A DNA stretch of 36,016 bases from Thermoflexales bacterium (GTDB lineage: Bacteria > Chloroflexota > Anaerolineae > Fen-1058), in NCBI GenBank assembly GCA_017882055.1, contig JADGQE010000001.1, positions 1 to 36,016 on the forward strand, written 5' to 3'. Each line of letters begins with the position of its first letter. The stretch's first letter is position 1. Position numbers and translations under genes: made by a program. Below are positions 7,445 to 15,923 of the stretch, piece after piece. The notes beneath the pieces are model-generated. The model saw nothing but the letters and a program-made list of their open reading frames with translations. It had not been told where the DNA came from and made no database searches.

Positions 7445-9679
7445 CTACGCCATCATGCCTGATCCGGCAATGGCTCCTGCATCATCGTCGTGATAATGAA
7501 TGGGCGCAGGCTGTAACAGCAAATCGCGTCGATCGCCCCAACGATGCAGGAAGCGATAGAAATTGCGCTTGCTCTTGCGATCACGCTCGTCGGGCGGCGT
7601 GTTGTTCCAGATGCGATGCTCGTGCTGAATCGTCGCCGCTTTCAATTCTGGAATCACGATCACGCGCTGCCCCAAATCCGAAAAGCGCAGGCTGAAATCC
7701 AGATCGAGATGGCGATAGAAGCGGTACTTTTCATCGAGTAACTTGACCCGCCGGAGATCCGCGCGCCGAAAGGCCATGAGATAAGCCTCGACCGCGTCCA
7801 CATCAGGACCAGGCGCTGATTCGAAGTTGCGCAGATCGCCCGAGCGCACGCCCCAGCCGCCGCACACGCCGACTTCAGGATCAGCCAACGCTGTGGCAAT
7901 CGGCGTGAAAATGTCGCCGGCCACTTCGACGTTGTTGCCCAGCATGATCACAATTCGACCTTGACTACGCAGCAAGCCCGCATTGCGCCCGGCCGCTTCA
8001 CCCACCCAGTGATCGATCCATAACGGGTGGACTTCAGAATGCGCCTTGGCCAATCGCTCGACGATCTCCGCCGTGCCGTCGCTGGAACCGTTATCGATCA
8101 ACACAATCTCAAGCGAGCGATCGCCCCTGTGCCTCAGTACGCCCTCAACACCGCGCTCGATCTCATCGGCATTGTCCCAGGCTAGCAAATTGACCGAGAA
8201 CTCAAAACGATCGGACTGGTCCAATAACGACTTCACTTCCGAAATCTTGGTCACCACATTCGGGCGCGTTATCGGATCGAGCGTGCCGCGATAACGCGTG
8301 TGCCCATTGTCACGACTATCTAATACTCTGAAGCCTTCAGACTCAATCGAGGCACGCAGTCGATCGCTGTCTGCATACTGCCGCTGCTTACGCAAGTCGC
8401 CATGTTGAACGACCTGCACCGCAATCGGCCGGGGCAAATCTCGATGCGGCGCCAACCACTCGCGCAAGCCAAGCCCCAACACTTCGTCGAACTCAAATAC
8501 CAACTGAAGCTTGCTCGCCGCAACCAGATCGGACTTCAGCATCGCCCACATCGCAGCCAGTGCCATCGGCAGATTCGCATCATCGGCGAGTGCCTCGTCA
8601 AACGCCTGGCGATGTTCGGCCTCAGCGAATTGATCGCGTGCGCTATCCGCTTGCACGCGATCGAGTTCGATCGCCCACTCACGCAATCGTCCCAAAGCAC
8701 GCTGTGCACCGCGCAAGGCATCAAATGTGAAATTGAGTCGCGTTCGATAGTGCGTCGTGGCATACAAGTAACGCAGTGACAACGGATCGAAGCCGCGCGC
8801 CATCAAATCGACCAGGCGATAATCGTTACGCGTGGACTTCGCCATCTTCAAGCCATCGACCAACAGATGTTGGCCGTGAATCCAATAGTTGACGAAGGGC
8901 CTGCCCGTCGCGCCTTCACTCTGCGCGATCTCGTCCTCGTGGTGCGGAAAGATCAGATCGACGCCGCCCGTGTGAATATCGATCTGTTCGCCAAGGTGCT
9001 TGAATGACATCGCGCTGCATTCGATATGCCAGCCGGGAAAGCCGTCGCCCCACGGGCTGGGCCACTTCATCACGCGGCCCGGCTCAGCCGCTTTCCACAG
9101 CGCAAAATCTTCGGTGGCCAGCTTATCCGTAGCGATGTCGCCACGCACCCCGCCGAGCAAGCCGGTCAATTCGTTGCGCGACAGACGGCCATAGTTTGGG
9201 AATGCGGATACGTCGTAATAGATCGTGCCATCGACTTCGTAGGCCAGCCCTTTCGCCAACAACCGCCGGGTAATGTCAATCATCTCGGGGACATGATCGG
9301 TCGCACGCGGAAAGACGTGCGCGGGCAAAATATTGACTTTGGCTTCGTCCTCCATAAAAGCCTGCGTATAAAACGCTGCGATTTCCAGCGGCTGCTTGCC
9401 TTCTTTGCGCGCTGCCGCAATCATCTTGTCCTCGCCGCGATCGAGCATCTCCTGCCGCATGTGACCGACATCGGTGATATTCTTGACATGCCGCACTTCG
9501 TAGCCGAAATGCACCAGCGTCCGCCGCAGCCAGTCGGCCAGCATGAACGAGCGCAAATTACCGATGTGAATGAAGCGATAGACCGTCGGCCCGCAAGTGT
9601 ACAGTCGCACTTTGCCCGGCTCGATCGGACGAAAGACGTCTTTAGTGCGCGTGAGTGTGTTATAGAGACGCAGTTCCAT
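7445..9679 (-). CDS. cysS: Cysteinyl-tRNA synthetase fused to GT2-like domain
   Basis: The 744-residue protein is much longer than the usual 460-500-residue CysRS. Residues 1 to about 465 are a complete class I CysRS: HIGN (38-41), KMAKS (278-282), and predicted zinc ligands Cys29, Cys221, His246 and Glu250 with the spacing of the E. coli enzyme. The last CysRS elements are SDRLRASIESEGFRVLD (438-454). After a linker, residues about 490-720 form a GT2 glycosyltransferase-like domain with VLIDNGSSDGT (526-536), GRNAGLL and HLDLDFSLR (657-665). The DXD metal site is replaced by NNV (582-584), so sugar transfer is doubtful. ATG 9679 starts the conserved MELRLYNTLT; the frame is open to 9763 but that part lies in a hairpin repeat. 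The frame runs without interruption across the join. Confidence 0.93.
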   Translation of the reverse strand: MELRLYNTLTRTKDVFRPIEPGKVRLYTCGPTVYRFIHIGNLRSFMLADWLRRTLVHFGYEVRHVKNITDVGHMRQEMLDRGEDKMIAAARKEGKQPLEIAAFYTQAFMEDEAKVNILPAHVFPRATDHVPEMIDITRRLLAKGLAYEVDGTIYYDVSAFPNYGRLSRNELTGLLGGVRGDIATDKLATEDFALWKAAEPGRVMKWPSPWGDGFPGWHIECSAMSFKHLGEQIDIHTGGVDLIFPHHEDEIAQSEGATGRPFVNYWIHGQHLLVDGLKMAKSTRNDYRLVDLMARGFDPLSLRYLYATTHYRTRLNFTFDALRGAQRALGRLREWAIELDRVQADSARDQFAEAEHRQAFDEALADDANLPMALAAMWAMLKSDLVAASKLQLVFEFDEVLGLGLREWLAPHRDLPRPIAVQVVQHGDLRKQRQYADSDRLRASIESEGFRVLDSRDNGHTRYRGTLDPITRPNVVTKISEVKSLLDQSDRFEFSVNLLAWDNADEIERGVEGVLRHRGDRSLEIVLIDNGSSDGTAEIVERLAKAHSEVHPLWIDHWVGEAAGRNAGLLRSQGRIVIMLGNNVEVAGDIFTPIATALADPEVGVCGGWGVRSGDLRNFESAPGPDVDAVEAYLMAFRRADLRRVKLLDEKYRFYRHLDLDFSLRFSDLGQRVIVIPELKAATIQHEHRIWNNTPPDERDRKSKRNFYRFLHRWGDRRDLLLQPAPIHYHDDDAGAIAGSGMMA

Positions 9680-9729
9680 TGCTCGTTTCTCGTGATCCGC
9701 AAATTGACGCGAATCTGCGCGAATAAAAA

Positions 9730-9763
9730 CGCGGAGCACATGCTCCGCGCTTGATTGTAACAT
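9730..9763. repeat. Hairpin with conserved tail, copy 1
   Basis: The perfect stem cgcggagca/tgctccgcg (9730-9738 and 9741-9749) leads into gcgcttgattgtaacat (9747-9763), a 17-base tail shared exactly with 11671-11687. On the minus strand the hairpin is followed by a T-run (bases 9729-9723 read gtttttatt), so it can terminate the PIN toxin transcript or attenuate cysS. Confidence 0.7.
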
Positions 9764-9775
9764 GTTCCGTCCAGT

Positions 9776-10255
9776 TCATCTATTTTTCAGTTCCCGCAGA
9801 GACCGCACGGGCGAACGATAACCGGCCTCGACCATCTCCGTTAACAACTGATCGGCTAGCGCCAGATCAAGATATTCCTCGTCCACTGACGCCTGCAAAA
9901 TACCCAACGTGCCGGAAATCGGAATCACCATGAGTTGAGCCAGCCGCCGCGCATCACGGTCATCCGTCAGAAACATCCAATTGCGCGCCGAAGCGACGGC
10001 CAGACAGGCGGCTTCTCCCGCATCGACAGTCCGGCGCAGGCGGGCAGCCAAAGCGCGCTCTCCACTTGTTAATTGTACTTGTCTTAACCAGGACCACTGG
10101 CCTTCCGGAATGCGGTGCAGTCGCTCACCCGCTTTGAGTTCGGTCAGCACTTCGCCGGGAGCAACCACTTCAGGGTCAAACAGGCGTCGCAACAAATCAG
10201 AACGCCGTACATTGGCCAGGTTGCTTAAAACGGTGTTATTGACGATGGCGCGCAT
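9776..10255 (-). CDS. PIN-domain toxin-like protein (DUF3368 type)
   Basis: The 159-residue protein begins MRAIVNNTVLSNLANV, the first strand of a PIN-like nuclease, here with Asn where many PIN proteins have Asp. Later acidic elements are DAGEAACLAVA (the conserved Glu) and FLTDDRDAR (the conserved Asp pair), then PISGTLGIL, typical of the DUF3368 subgroup. PIN toxins are RNases held in check by a partner antitoxin. The upstream UPF0175 gene overlaps this start by 20 bases, the usual order for these pairs. ATG 10255 matches the conserved N-terminus; the longer frame to 10309 only extends into the antitoxin gene. Loss of the first acidic residue may lower activity. Confidence 0.8.
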   Translation of the reverse strand: MRAIVNNTVLSNLANVRRSDLLRRLFDPEVVAPGEVLTELKAGERLHRIPEGQWSWLRQVQLTSGERALAARLRRTVDAGEAACLAVASARNWMFLTDDRDARRLAQLMVIPISGTLGILQASVDEEYLDLALADQLLTEMVEAGYRSPVRSLRELKNR

Positions 10256-10586
10256 GCGGCTTTTTATCCTGTGTCTTCTTGATCGTCCGCCATTGACGAA
10301 GCGCGTCAACTTCAGCTTTGGCCTCCTCGCGCGTCGCTGCGCCCACCCGAATGGGGATGCCTAACCCGGCAAAACGCTCTTGTAATTCAAGCCGATGCAT
10401 CCCTAATAGTTCTGCGGCTTTGCCCAAGTTGATCACTTCGTCCAAATACGCACTGACCACGAGCGACCATTGCAACGCGCTATCCTCGCGCAGCGTTTTC
10501 TCAAGCGCAGATTGCACGAGGTCGGGTTGTCGTTGATGCAGTTTGACCAGTTCGGTCAAAGCCCAGTCATAAGATTGAACGGCCAT
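10236..10586 (-). CDS. UPF0175 family antitoxin-like protein
   Basis: The 116-residue protein carries the UPF0175 helix-turn-helix core VINLGKAAELLGMHRLELQERFAGLGIPI (residues about 50-78) after a helical N-terminus. UPF0175 proteins are usually paired with DUF3368 PIN proteins and are thought to neutralise them and autoregulate by DNA binding. The start ATG 10586 has a strong GAGGAGG ribosome site. A perfect TATAAT (complement of 10626-10631) lies upstream. The C-terminal lysine-rich tail overlaps the toxin start, so the two are probably translationally coupled. Confidence 0.82.
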   Translation of the reverse strand: MAVQSYDWALTELVKLHQRQPDLVQSALEKTLREDSALQWSLVVSAYLDEVINLGKAAELLGMHRLELQERFAGLGIPIRVGAATREEAKAEVDALRQWRTIKKTQDKKPHARHRQ

Positions 10587-10625
10587 TTACGCCTCCTCAT
10601 TAGCGGTGGATGAATCAGTACCGTA

Positions 10626-10631
10626 ATTATA
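10626..10631 (-). promoter_or_regulatory. Putative -10 box of the UPF0175/PIN operon
   Basis: TATAAT reads on the minus strand about 40 bases before the antitoxin ATG and just before the end of the preceding NTPase gene. No convincing -35 box is found at 16-18 bases, so an activator or a weak promoter is possible. Confidence 0.4.
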
Positions 10632-10643
10632 ACGCAAAGCGAT

Positions 10644-11588
10644 TCATCCTAACACCGCCTCAATTTGCTCCACCACGCTCTTTTGTGCCGTCCCGTCTCC
10701 TGGCTCGCGCTCACGTGCGATACGCTCCGCTTCCAAGAGCGGGATGCCTTCGGGAATGGGTGAAATCGTGTCCGGGCGCGGCGTGCCGATGTCGTTGACG
10801 CCCGTCTTCCACCAATCGCGCAACGCGATCAACATCTGCCGTCCTTCTTCGCCGCATTCCAAACAGTACGGAATGATAGGTCGCAGGGGCGACCCTTGTG
10901 GTCGCCCGCTCAACACCTCGTCTAGCAAGAAGCGATTGTAGCGCAAGGCATAGACCATTGCCTGCTTGAAATAGTCGAGCGCGGTGAGACCTTCGAGGTT
11001 TCGCGCCAGCGCCTCGAAGGTCTGGGCTTGCGTCAGCCGCAGCGACGCGAAATGATCGTTGTATTCGTACTGCTGTGCCAGTTGCTCCGCCTCCGCGAGC
11101 AGTGACGGGATGGCGGCATAATCCCCCTGTGCGTGCTTGACGCGGACGAGACCAGTGAACGCACCGCCTGCCGCCTCTGCTGTTTTCGATGTGGCTTTGC
11201 CCGCAATGTCCGCCATTCGACCGCGCGCGTCTTTTGCCTTTTTCGACTGCTCATCCACCTTCGCCTGAATCGCGCAGTAATGCTCGAGCGTTTTGCCGAA
11301 TGACAGGAACGCGACGCCGTCTGCTTTCAAATCCTCCGTCCAACGCGCAAGAATGTCGAAGGCAGATTTCGCCTCATCGCCCGACGCGAGCGCGACGGGG
11401 ACATTCACGCTTTTGCAGTGCAAGCGAAACATTCGCAAGAGTGACGACTTACCCACTCCGCCAACGCCGTGAATGACGAGCAATCTTCTATCAAGTGTTG
11501 GTGTAGCGACAGAATTCTTGAACGCGTCGCGCAAGCGTACAACATCGGTGAAATAGGCGAGCAGGTCTTCGTCAAATGTGGAGGGCAT
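10644..11588 (-). CDS. P-loop NTPase/TPR-like protein, probably internally deleted
   Basis: The 314-residue frame starts at ATG 11588, with aggaag just upstream. The N-terminus has Walker A HGVGGVGKSSLL (40-51), as in AAA/NB-ARC-type signal-transduction NTPases. No Walker B or sensor motifs follow. An Ala/Lys-rich segment (residues 108-143) joins abruptly at GGAFTG to a helical-repeat region (FEALARNLEGLTALDYFKQA) and a C-terminal segment. This suggests that the centre of a larger ATPase-TPR protein has been lost in frame. Residues 227-237 (SGRPQGSPLRP) are encoded by a short palindromic repeat at 10878-10910. The function is unknown; it may be a non-functional remnant. Confidence 0.6.
   Translation of the reverse strand: MPSTFDEDLLAYFTDVVRLRDAFKNSVATPTLDRRLLVIHGVGGVGKSSLLRMFRLHCKSVNVPVALASGDEAKSAFDILARWTEDLKADGVAFLSFGKTLEHYCAIQAKVDEQSKKAKDARGRMADIAGKATSKTAEAAGGAFTGLVRVKHAQGDYAAIPSLLAEAEQLAQQYEYNDHFASLRLTQAQTFEALARNLEGLTALDYFKQAMVYALRYNRFLLDEVLSGRPQGSPLRPIIPYCLECGEEGRQMLIALRDWWKTGVNDIGTPRPDTISPIPEGIPLLEAERIAREREPGDGTAQKSVVEQIEAVLG
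10878..10910. repeat. Palindromic repeat inside the NTPase gene
   Basis: gggcgacc (10887-10894) and ggtcgccc (10900-10907) form a perfect 8-bp hairpin with a 5-base loop. The stretch is read in frame as SGRPQGSPLRP. A partial copy (aggggcgaccctcgt) lies between genes at about 26413-26427, which supports a dispersed element. Confidence 0.7.
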
Positions 11589-11650
11589 ATTCTTCCTCGA
11601 GTATCTTACGGAAAATCTTGCAGGCCACCGAGACTTGCAAGAGAAGACAA

Positions 11651-11687
11651 AAGCGCGAGGCAGGTGCCTCGCGCTTGATTGTAACAT
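11651..11687. repeat. Hairpin with conserved tail, copy 2
   Basis: Arms aagcgcgaggca (11651-11662) and tgcctcgcgctt (11665-11676) are perfect complements. The following tail gcgcttgattgtaacat (11671-11687) is identical to 9747-9763, while the stem bases differ in a paired way. On the minus strand a cttttgtcttct tract follows, 27 bases after the lpdA stop, so it may terminate the dehydrogenase operon. Confidence 0.7.
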
Positions 11688-11713
11688 AGAACCGATCCAC
11701 GAATGCATGCGCA

Positions 11714-13117
11714 TTATTGGTGAATCGACTGTCCCTCCACTGCCTCTGCGGCCTCCATCATGGCTTCGCCGAGAGTCGGATGGGCATGCACCGATCGAGC
11801 CACTTCGTGCGGCGTGAGTTCGTAATTGCGCGCCAGCACCCATTCGGGCAGCAGTTCGGTGACTTCAGGGCCGATCATGTGTACGCCCAGGATTTCACCG
11901 TACTTCGCATCGGCGATGACTTTGACAAAGCCATAAGCTTCGCCCAGGCCAAGGGCTTTGCCGTTCGGCTGGAAGTTGAACTTGCCGACCTTAATTTCGT
12001 GGCCCTTCTCTTTCGCCTGCTTCTCGGTCAAACCCATCGACGCGATCTGCGGCTGGCAGTAGTAGCAGCGCGGCATTGCGTCGTAATCCAACTCGACCGT
12101 TTCCGCGCCTGCGATCGTTTCCGCCGCGACGATGCCCTGCGCCGATCCGACGTGCGCCAGCATCAGTTTCGCATTCACATCGCCGATGGCATAAATATTC
12201 GGCACGTTCGTATGGAAGTGATTGTCGACGACGATCGCGCCGCGTTCGACTTTGACGCCGGCCTTTTCCAGTCCGATGTTTTCGCTGTTCGGCGCAAACC
12301 CGATCGCGATCAATGCCTTATCGGCCTTGATCGTTTGGCCGCCCGCCTTGACTTCGACGCCGCCTTCGACTTGAGTCAGTGACTCAACTTTCGTATTGGT
12401 CAACACCTGAATGCCCTGCTTCTTGAGGTGCCTGGCCAGTTCGGCGCTGACTTCCTCGTCTTCGAGCGGCACGACATTCGGCAGCATCTCGATAATCGTC
12501 ACGTCCGATCCGTACGCTCGAAACACGTAGCCGAACTCTACGCCGATCGGCCCGGCGCCGATGATCACGATCGATTTCGGCGGCTGCGTGATCTCCAGCG
12601 CGTGGCGATAGGTGATGATGGCTTCGCCGTCGATTGTCACACCCGGAATGCTGCGGGCGCGCGCACCGGTGGCGATGATAATATTCTTTGATTCGATCAC
12701 GCCATCAAACTTTTGGCCGTTGACGGCGGGCGCATCGGGTGCCGAAGCGATCTCGATATGTGTCGCGTCTTTGAGTTTGCCTGTGCCCTGATACACCTCG
12801 ATCTTGTTCTTCTTCATCAAGAACTGCACGCCCTTGACGAGTCGATCGGACACCTGGCGGCTGCGTTTATGCGCGACCGAGTAGTCGAGCTGGAGGTTCT
12901 CGAACGTGAAGCCGAACTCTTTGCCGCGCGTCAACAAGTTGGCCAGCTCGGCATTGCGCAGCAGCGCCTTCGACGGAATGCAGCCCCAGTTCAGGCACAC
13001 CCCGCCGAGATGTTCTTTCTCGACAAGCGCCGTTTTCAGCCCCAACTGCGCGGCGCGAATCGCGGCGACGTAGCCGCCCGGCCCGCCGCCAATTATCGTT
13101 ACATCGTAAGTCGTCAT
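11714..13117 (-). CDS. lpdA: Dihydrolipoyl dehydrogenase (E3)
   Basis: The 467-residue flavoprotein reoxidises the dihydrolipoyl arm of E2 and reduces NAD+. It shows the FAD-binding GGGPGG (10-15), the redox disulfide CLNWGC (Cys41/Cys46), the NAD-binding IIGAGPIGVEFG, the second FAD motif IYAIGDV, and the C-terminal HAHPTLGEAMMEA with the catalytic His-Glu pair from the partner subunit. Length and motif order are standard. It is the last gene of the E1alpha-E1beta-E2-MFS-E3 row, 42 bases after the transporter stop. A terminator-like hairpin follows at 11651-11676. Confidence 0.96.
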   Translation of the reverse strand: MTTYDVTIIGGGPGGYVAAIRAAQLGLKTALVEKEHLGGVCLNWGCIPSKALLRNAELANLLTRGKEFGFTFENLQLDYSVAHKRSRQVSDRLVKGVQFLMKKNKIEVYQGTGKLKDATHIEIASAPDAPAVNGQKFDGVIESKNIIIATGARARSIPGVTIDGEAIITYRHALEITQPPKSIVIIGAGPIGVEFGYVFRAYGSDVTIIEMLPNVVPLEDEEVSAELARHLKKQGIQVLTNTKVESLTQVEGGVEVKAGGQTIKADKALIAIGFAPNSENIGLEKAGVKVERGAIVVDNHFHTNVPNIYAIGDVNAKLMLAHVGSAQGIVAAETIAGAETVELDYDAMPRCYYCQPQIASMGLTEKQAKEKGHEIKVGKFNFQPNGKALGLGEAYGFVKVIADAKYGEILGVHMIGPEVTELLPEWVLARNYELTPHEVARSVHAHPTLGEAMMEAAEAVEGQSIHQ

Positions 13118-13159
13118 CGTAGCTCCTGACAGAATAATGTTTTCAAAATCAAATGAGGT

Positions 13160-14479
13160 TCAGCGCACCTTGCGAATCTTGCGAACGAACACAGTGCCCA
13201 GCACAAAGTAGAGCACCGCCACCGAGAAGATAACAGTATAGCCGAGATTCGGCGTACCTTGCTGCTGCCCAACGCGCTGGAAGTTATCGAGCAGGAAACC
13301 GGCAATCGGCGTAGCCACCACCTGCGGGAAGGTATCGGCCACGTGCCACACGCCCATGTCCTTGGCGTGATCTGCTTCGGATGGCAGCGCATCGCTGGCC
13401 AGCGCCCAATCGACCGAGCTATAAGCCCCGTAGCCCAGACCAAACACAATGCCAAGTCCAACCATCAAGCTGAACGGTCCGCCGAAGATCAGGATAAATG
13501 GCACGATTGCCTGCAACGCACTCGAAATGTAGATCATCTTTTTGCGGCCAAATTTATCAGACAAGATACCGGCCGCCAGCGAGCTAGGGACTGCACCGGC
13601 CAGCAGCGCAATGAGAAAGAAGGATACTGCCGACTCCGGATTCTCCGCCATGCGACTGCCGAACAGCGTAAAATCTTTCACGACATCACGCGCGTAATAC
13701 TGCAAAAATTCCTGCACCGTGAAAGTGCCCATAATGATCAAGAAGCGCGTCCAGAATACCCAGCGAAAATCATGGTCACGCAGCGGCGAGATAAGACTGC
13801 GCGCGAATTCGCCCCACTTGAGCGGTGGGGGTGTCTGCGTGACTAATGGCTCTTTTACAAAAGCGACCGTGCCGAGCATACCCAGCAGCATGATCGCCGC
13901 GGTGAAGTAATAAATGCTGGTGATATTCACCACCCCCTTCTGAGTGAATATCAAAGCGGCTGCGCCGCCGACAAAACTGCCCAGCATGTTCATCAGGCCA
14001 TACCAGCCCGAGGCGCTACCGCGTTGTTCGGGTGGAACGAGGTCGGGAATCAATGCTGCGTAAGGCGCAGTTGCTACGTTATTCCAGAACTCCACCCACA
14101 TGAACGCGAGGATGAACAGCGGCAGCGAAGACAGATCGTTCTGGCGCGGAAAGTGGGCCAATCCGAACAGCCCCAGGATGTTCATCAGCGTGCCGATGAC
14201 GAGCCAGGGACGGCGTCGCCCCCAGCGCGTAACCCATCGATCACTAATCGCTCCAAAGATCGGGGCAACTACCATCGAGACGAACGCGCCGACCAACAGC
14301 ACGGTGCCGAGCGTCTGGCCTTTGATTTGATCGCCGCCGATGAAGAAAGATTGATTGGGCAGCGTCGTGATCAGAATCGCTGCCCACTGCATGTTGGTCG
14401 CAAACCAGAACAGCGACAGCATGGCTTGCCGAAAGTGACTGAGGCGGGGACGTGGGGCGAGGCTGGCAGTTGTCGTCAT
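13160..14479 (-). CDS. MFS transporter inside the dehydrogenase operon
   Basis: The 439-residue protein has about 12 hydrophobic segments and the cytoplasmic loop 2-3 motif GAISDRWVTRWGRRRPW, with a related sequence in the second half (GILSDKFGRKKM). The RRRPW and YAALIPDLVPPEQRG strings recall the MFS_2/SLC45-like and GPH sugar transporter groups. It lies between E2 (48 bases away) and E3 (42 bases away) on the same strand, so it is almost certainly co-transcribed with them. The location suggests it imports a substrate or precursor, for example a branched-chain amino or keto acid or a sugar, but no sequence feature fixes this. ATG 14479 is used; no clear alternative was seen. Confidence 0.85.
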   Translation of the reverse strand: MTTTASLAPRPRLSHFRQAMLSLFWFATNMQWAAILITTLPNQSFFIGGDQIKGQTLGTVLLVGAFVSMVVAPIFGAISDRWVTRWGRRRPWLVIGTLMNILGLFGLAHFPRQNDLSSLPLFILAFMWVEFWNNVATAPYAALIPDLVPPEQRGSASGWYGLMNMLGSFVGGAAALIFTQKGVVNITSIYYFTAAIMLLGMLGTVAFVKEPLVTQTPPPLKWGEFARSLISPLRDHDFRWVFWTRFLIIMGTFTVQEFLQYYARDVVKDFTLFGSRMAENPESAVSFFLIALLAGAVPSSLAAGILSDKFGRKKMIYISSALQAIVPFILIFGGPFSLMVGLGIVFGLGYGAYSSVDWALASDALPSEADHAKDMGVWHVADTFPQVVATPIAGFLLDNFQRVGQQQGTPNLGYTVIFSVAVLYFVLGTVFVRKIRKVR

Positions 14480-14526
14480 GATCTCTCACATGAGCCGGGG
14501 CGCACGACTACCCTCCCCGACAAGCT

Positions 14527-15849
14527 CTACACCCAGTTTTCCAATACCTGTTTGATGGCGGTCACGAAGTTATCCGCCGAATTGCCATCGAGAATGCGAT
14601 GATCGAAGGTCAGTCCGACGTAGACCATCGGCTTAATGGCGATTGAATCGACGCCGGCCTGTGTCACCACGACGACGCGCTTTTCGATTTTGCCAACCCC
14701 AAGGATACCACATTGCGGCTGATTGATGATGGGCGTGGCAAACAAACTGCCTGAAGCACCGTGGTTCGTGATGGTGAAGGTACCGCCCTGCACCTCATCC
14801 GGCTTGAGCTGTTTGCGCCGCGCCCGATCGGCCAGATCATTCACCGCGCGCGCCAGCCCCAGCAGATTCATCGAGTCAGCATTTTTGATCACTGGCACGA
14901 TCAAACCGTCCGCGCCTAAAGAGACTGCGATGCCGAGATTGATCGCGCGGTGCAAAACGATGCCGGTATCCGTCCACGCTGAATTGACCAGCGGATTCTG
15001 CTTGAGCGCCGCGATCGTCGCCGCCACGAAATAGGGCGTGAAAGTGAGGTTCACACCATCGCGTTCGAAGAGCGCTTTGTTAGCCGTGCGATGCGCCACC
15101 ACCTTCGTCAGATCGACTTCAAACACCGTCGTAACATGCGGGCTGGTGCGCTTCGACGCCACCATATGCTCGGCGATCGCGCGGCGAATGCCCGTCAGCG
15201 GCACAGTCTCACCAGGCAGAAGCGCAGGTGCAGCCGGAGTAGTTGGTTTGCCAAAGACTTCTTCGCTGGGGCGGAAGAGTTCGCCAAGGCCAGGTTGTTC
15301 CCACGGTTCGAGCTGTGGCTCGACCCTTGCCCGTTGACCTTCGCCCTGCGCAGGCTGAGAAGAACTCTGCTTTTCGATATAAGCCAGAATGTCTTTCTTA
15401 GTGACGCGGCCACCTTCGCCTGTGCCAGAAATTTGCGACACATCGACATGATATTCGGCGGCGATGCGGGCCACGACCGGCGAGATGCGCGCACCTGCGC
15501 CTTTACCATTGCCGTTGCCTGTTGTCCCGGCCACCGCACTCGCTTGAGCGATACCGGCCATAACCGGCTCCAGTGCGGGGGTGCCTGATGCGCCGCCCGG
15601 CGGAGTTTCACCTGCTGCACCAATGAAGGCGATTTGTGTGCCGGCCTTGACGACGTCACCTTCTTTGAAGTATAGCTTGAGCACCGTGCCCTCGGTTGCT
15701 GCAGTGACTTCCGTCGTGACCTTGTCGGTCTCCACTTCCAGAATCGGCTCATACAGTTTGACCTGATCGCCGACTTTCTTCAACCACTGGCTGATCTTGC
15801 CTTCGACAACACTCTCCCCGAGTTGAGGCATGATAACTTGAGTTCCCAT
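14527..15849 (-). CDS. 2-oxoacid dehydrogenase E2, dihydrolipoyl acyltransferase
   Basis: The 440-residue protein has one lipoyl domain (residues 1-80, lipoyl-Lys43 in EVETDKVTTEV), a Gly/Ala/Pro linker, a peripheral-subunit-binding domain (ISPVVARIAAEYHVDVSQISGTG then GRVTKKDIL), a second linker, and a catalytic acyltransferase domain ending in DHRILDGNSADNF, which holds the active-site His and Asp. It transfers the acyl group from lipoamide to CoA. The E1 partners look branched-chain-like, so a branched-chain or broad 2-oxoacid substrate is likely; pyruvate cannot be excluded. The start is ATG 15849 after gggagag; the upstream codon at 15864 is less likely. Confidence 0.95.
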   Translation of the reverse strand: MGTQVIMPQLGESVVEGKISQWLKKVGDQVKLYEPILEVETDKVTTEVTAATEGTVLKLYFKEGDVVKAGTQIAFIGAAGETPPGGASGTPALEPVMAGIAQASAVAGTTGNGNGKGAGARISPVVARIAAEYHVDVSQISGTGEGGRVTKKDILAYIEKQSSSQPAQGEGQRARVEPQLEPWEQPGLGELFRPSEEVFGKPTTPAAPALLPGETVPLTGIRRAIAEHMVASKRTSPHVTTVFEVDLTKVVAHRTANKALFERDGVNLTFTPYFVAATIAALKQNPLVNSAWTDTGIVLHRAINLGIAVSLGADGLIVPVIKNADSMNLLGLARAVNDLADRARRKQLKPDEVQGGTFTITNHGASGSLFATPIINQPQCGILGVGKIEKRVVVVTQAGVDSIAIKPMVYVGLTFDHRILDGNSADNFVTAIKQVLENWV

Positions 15850-15877
15850 GAGTCTCTCCCTCACACTTGCATTATCG

Positions 15878-15923
15878 AATGTAATGCGTACTGCGTAATA
15901 CGTATTTCCTTACGCATTACATT
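15878..15923. repeat. 13-bp perfect hairpin repeat between E1beta and E2
   Basis: aatgtaatgcgta (15878-15890) and tacgcattacatt (15911-15923) are exact reverse complements. The loop contains further ctgcgtaatacgta. The motif family matches 1733-1779. The right arm ends at the base next to the E1beta stop codon. Confidence 0.8.

Noticed and set aside
9026..9754. 242-codon plus-strand frame opposite cysS
   Set aside because: Antisense of a conserved synthetase, with no family features.
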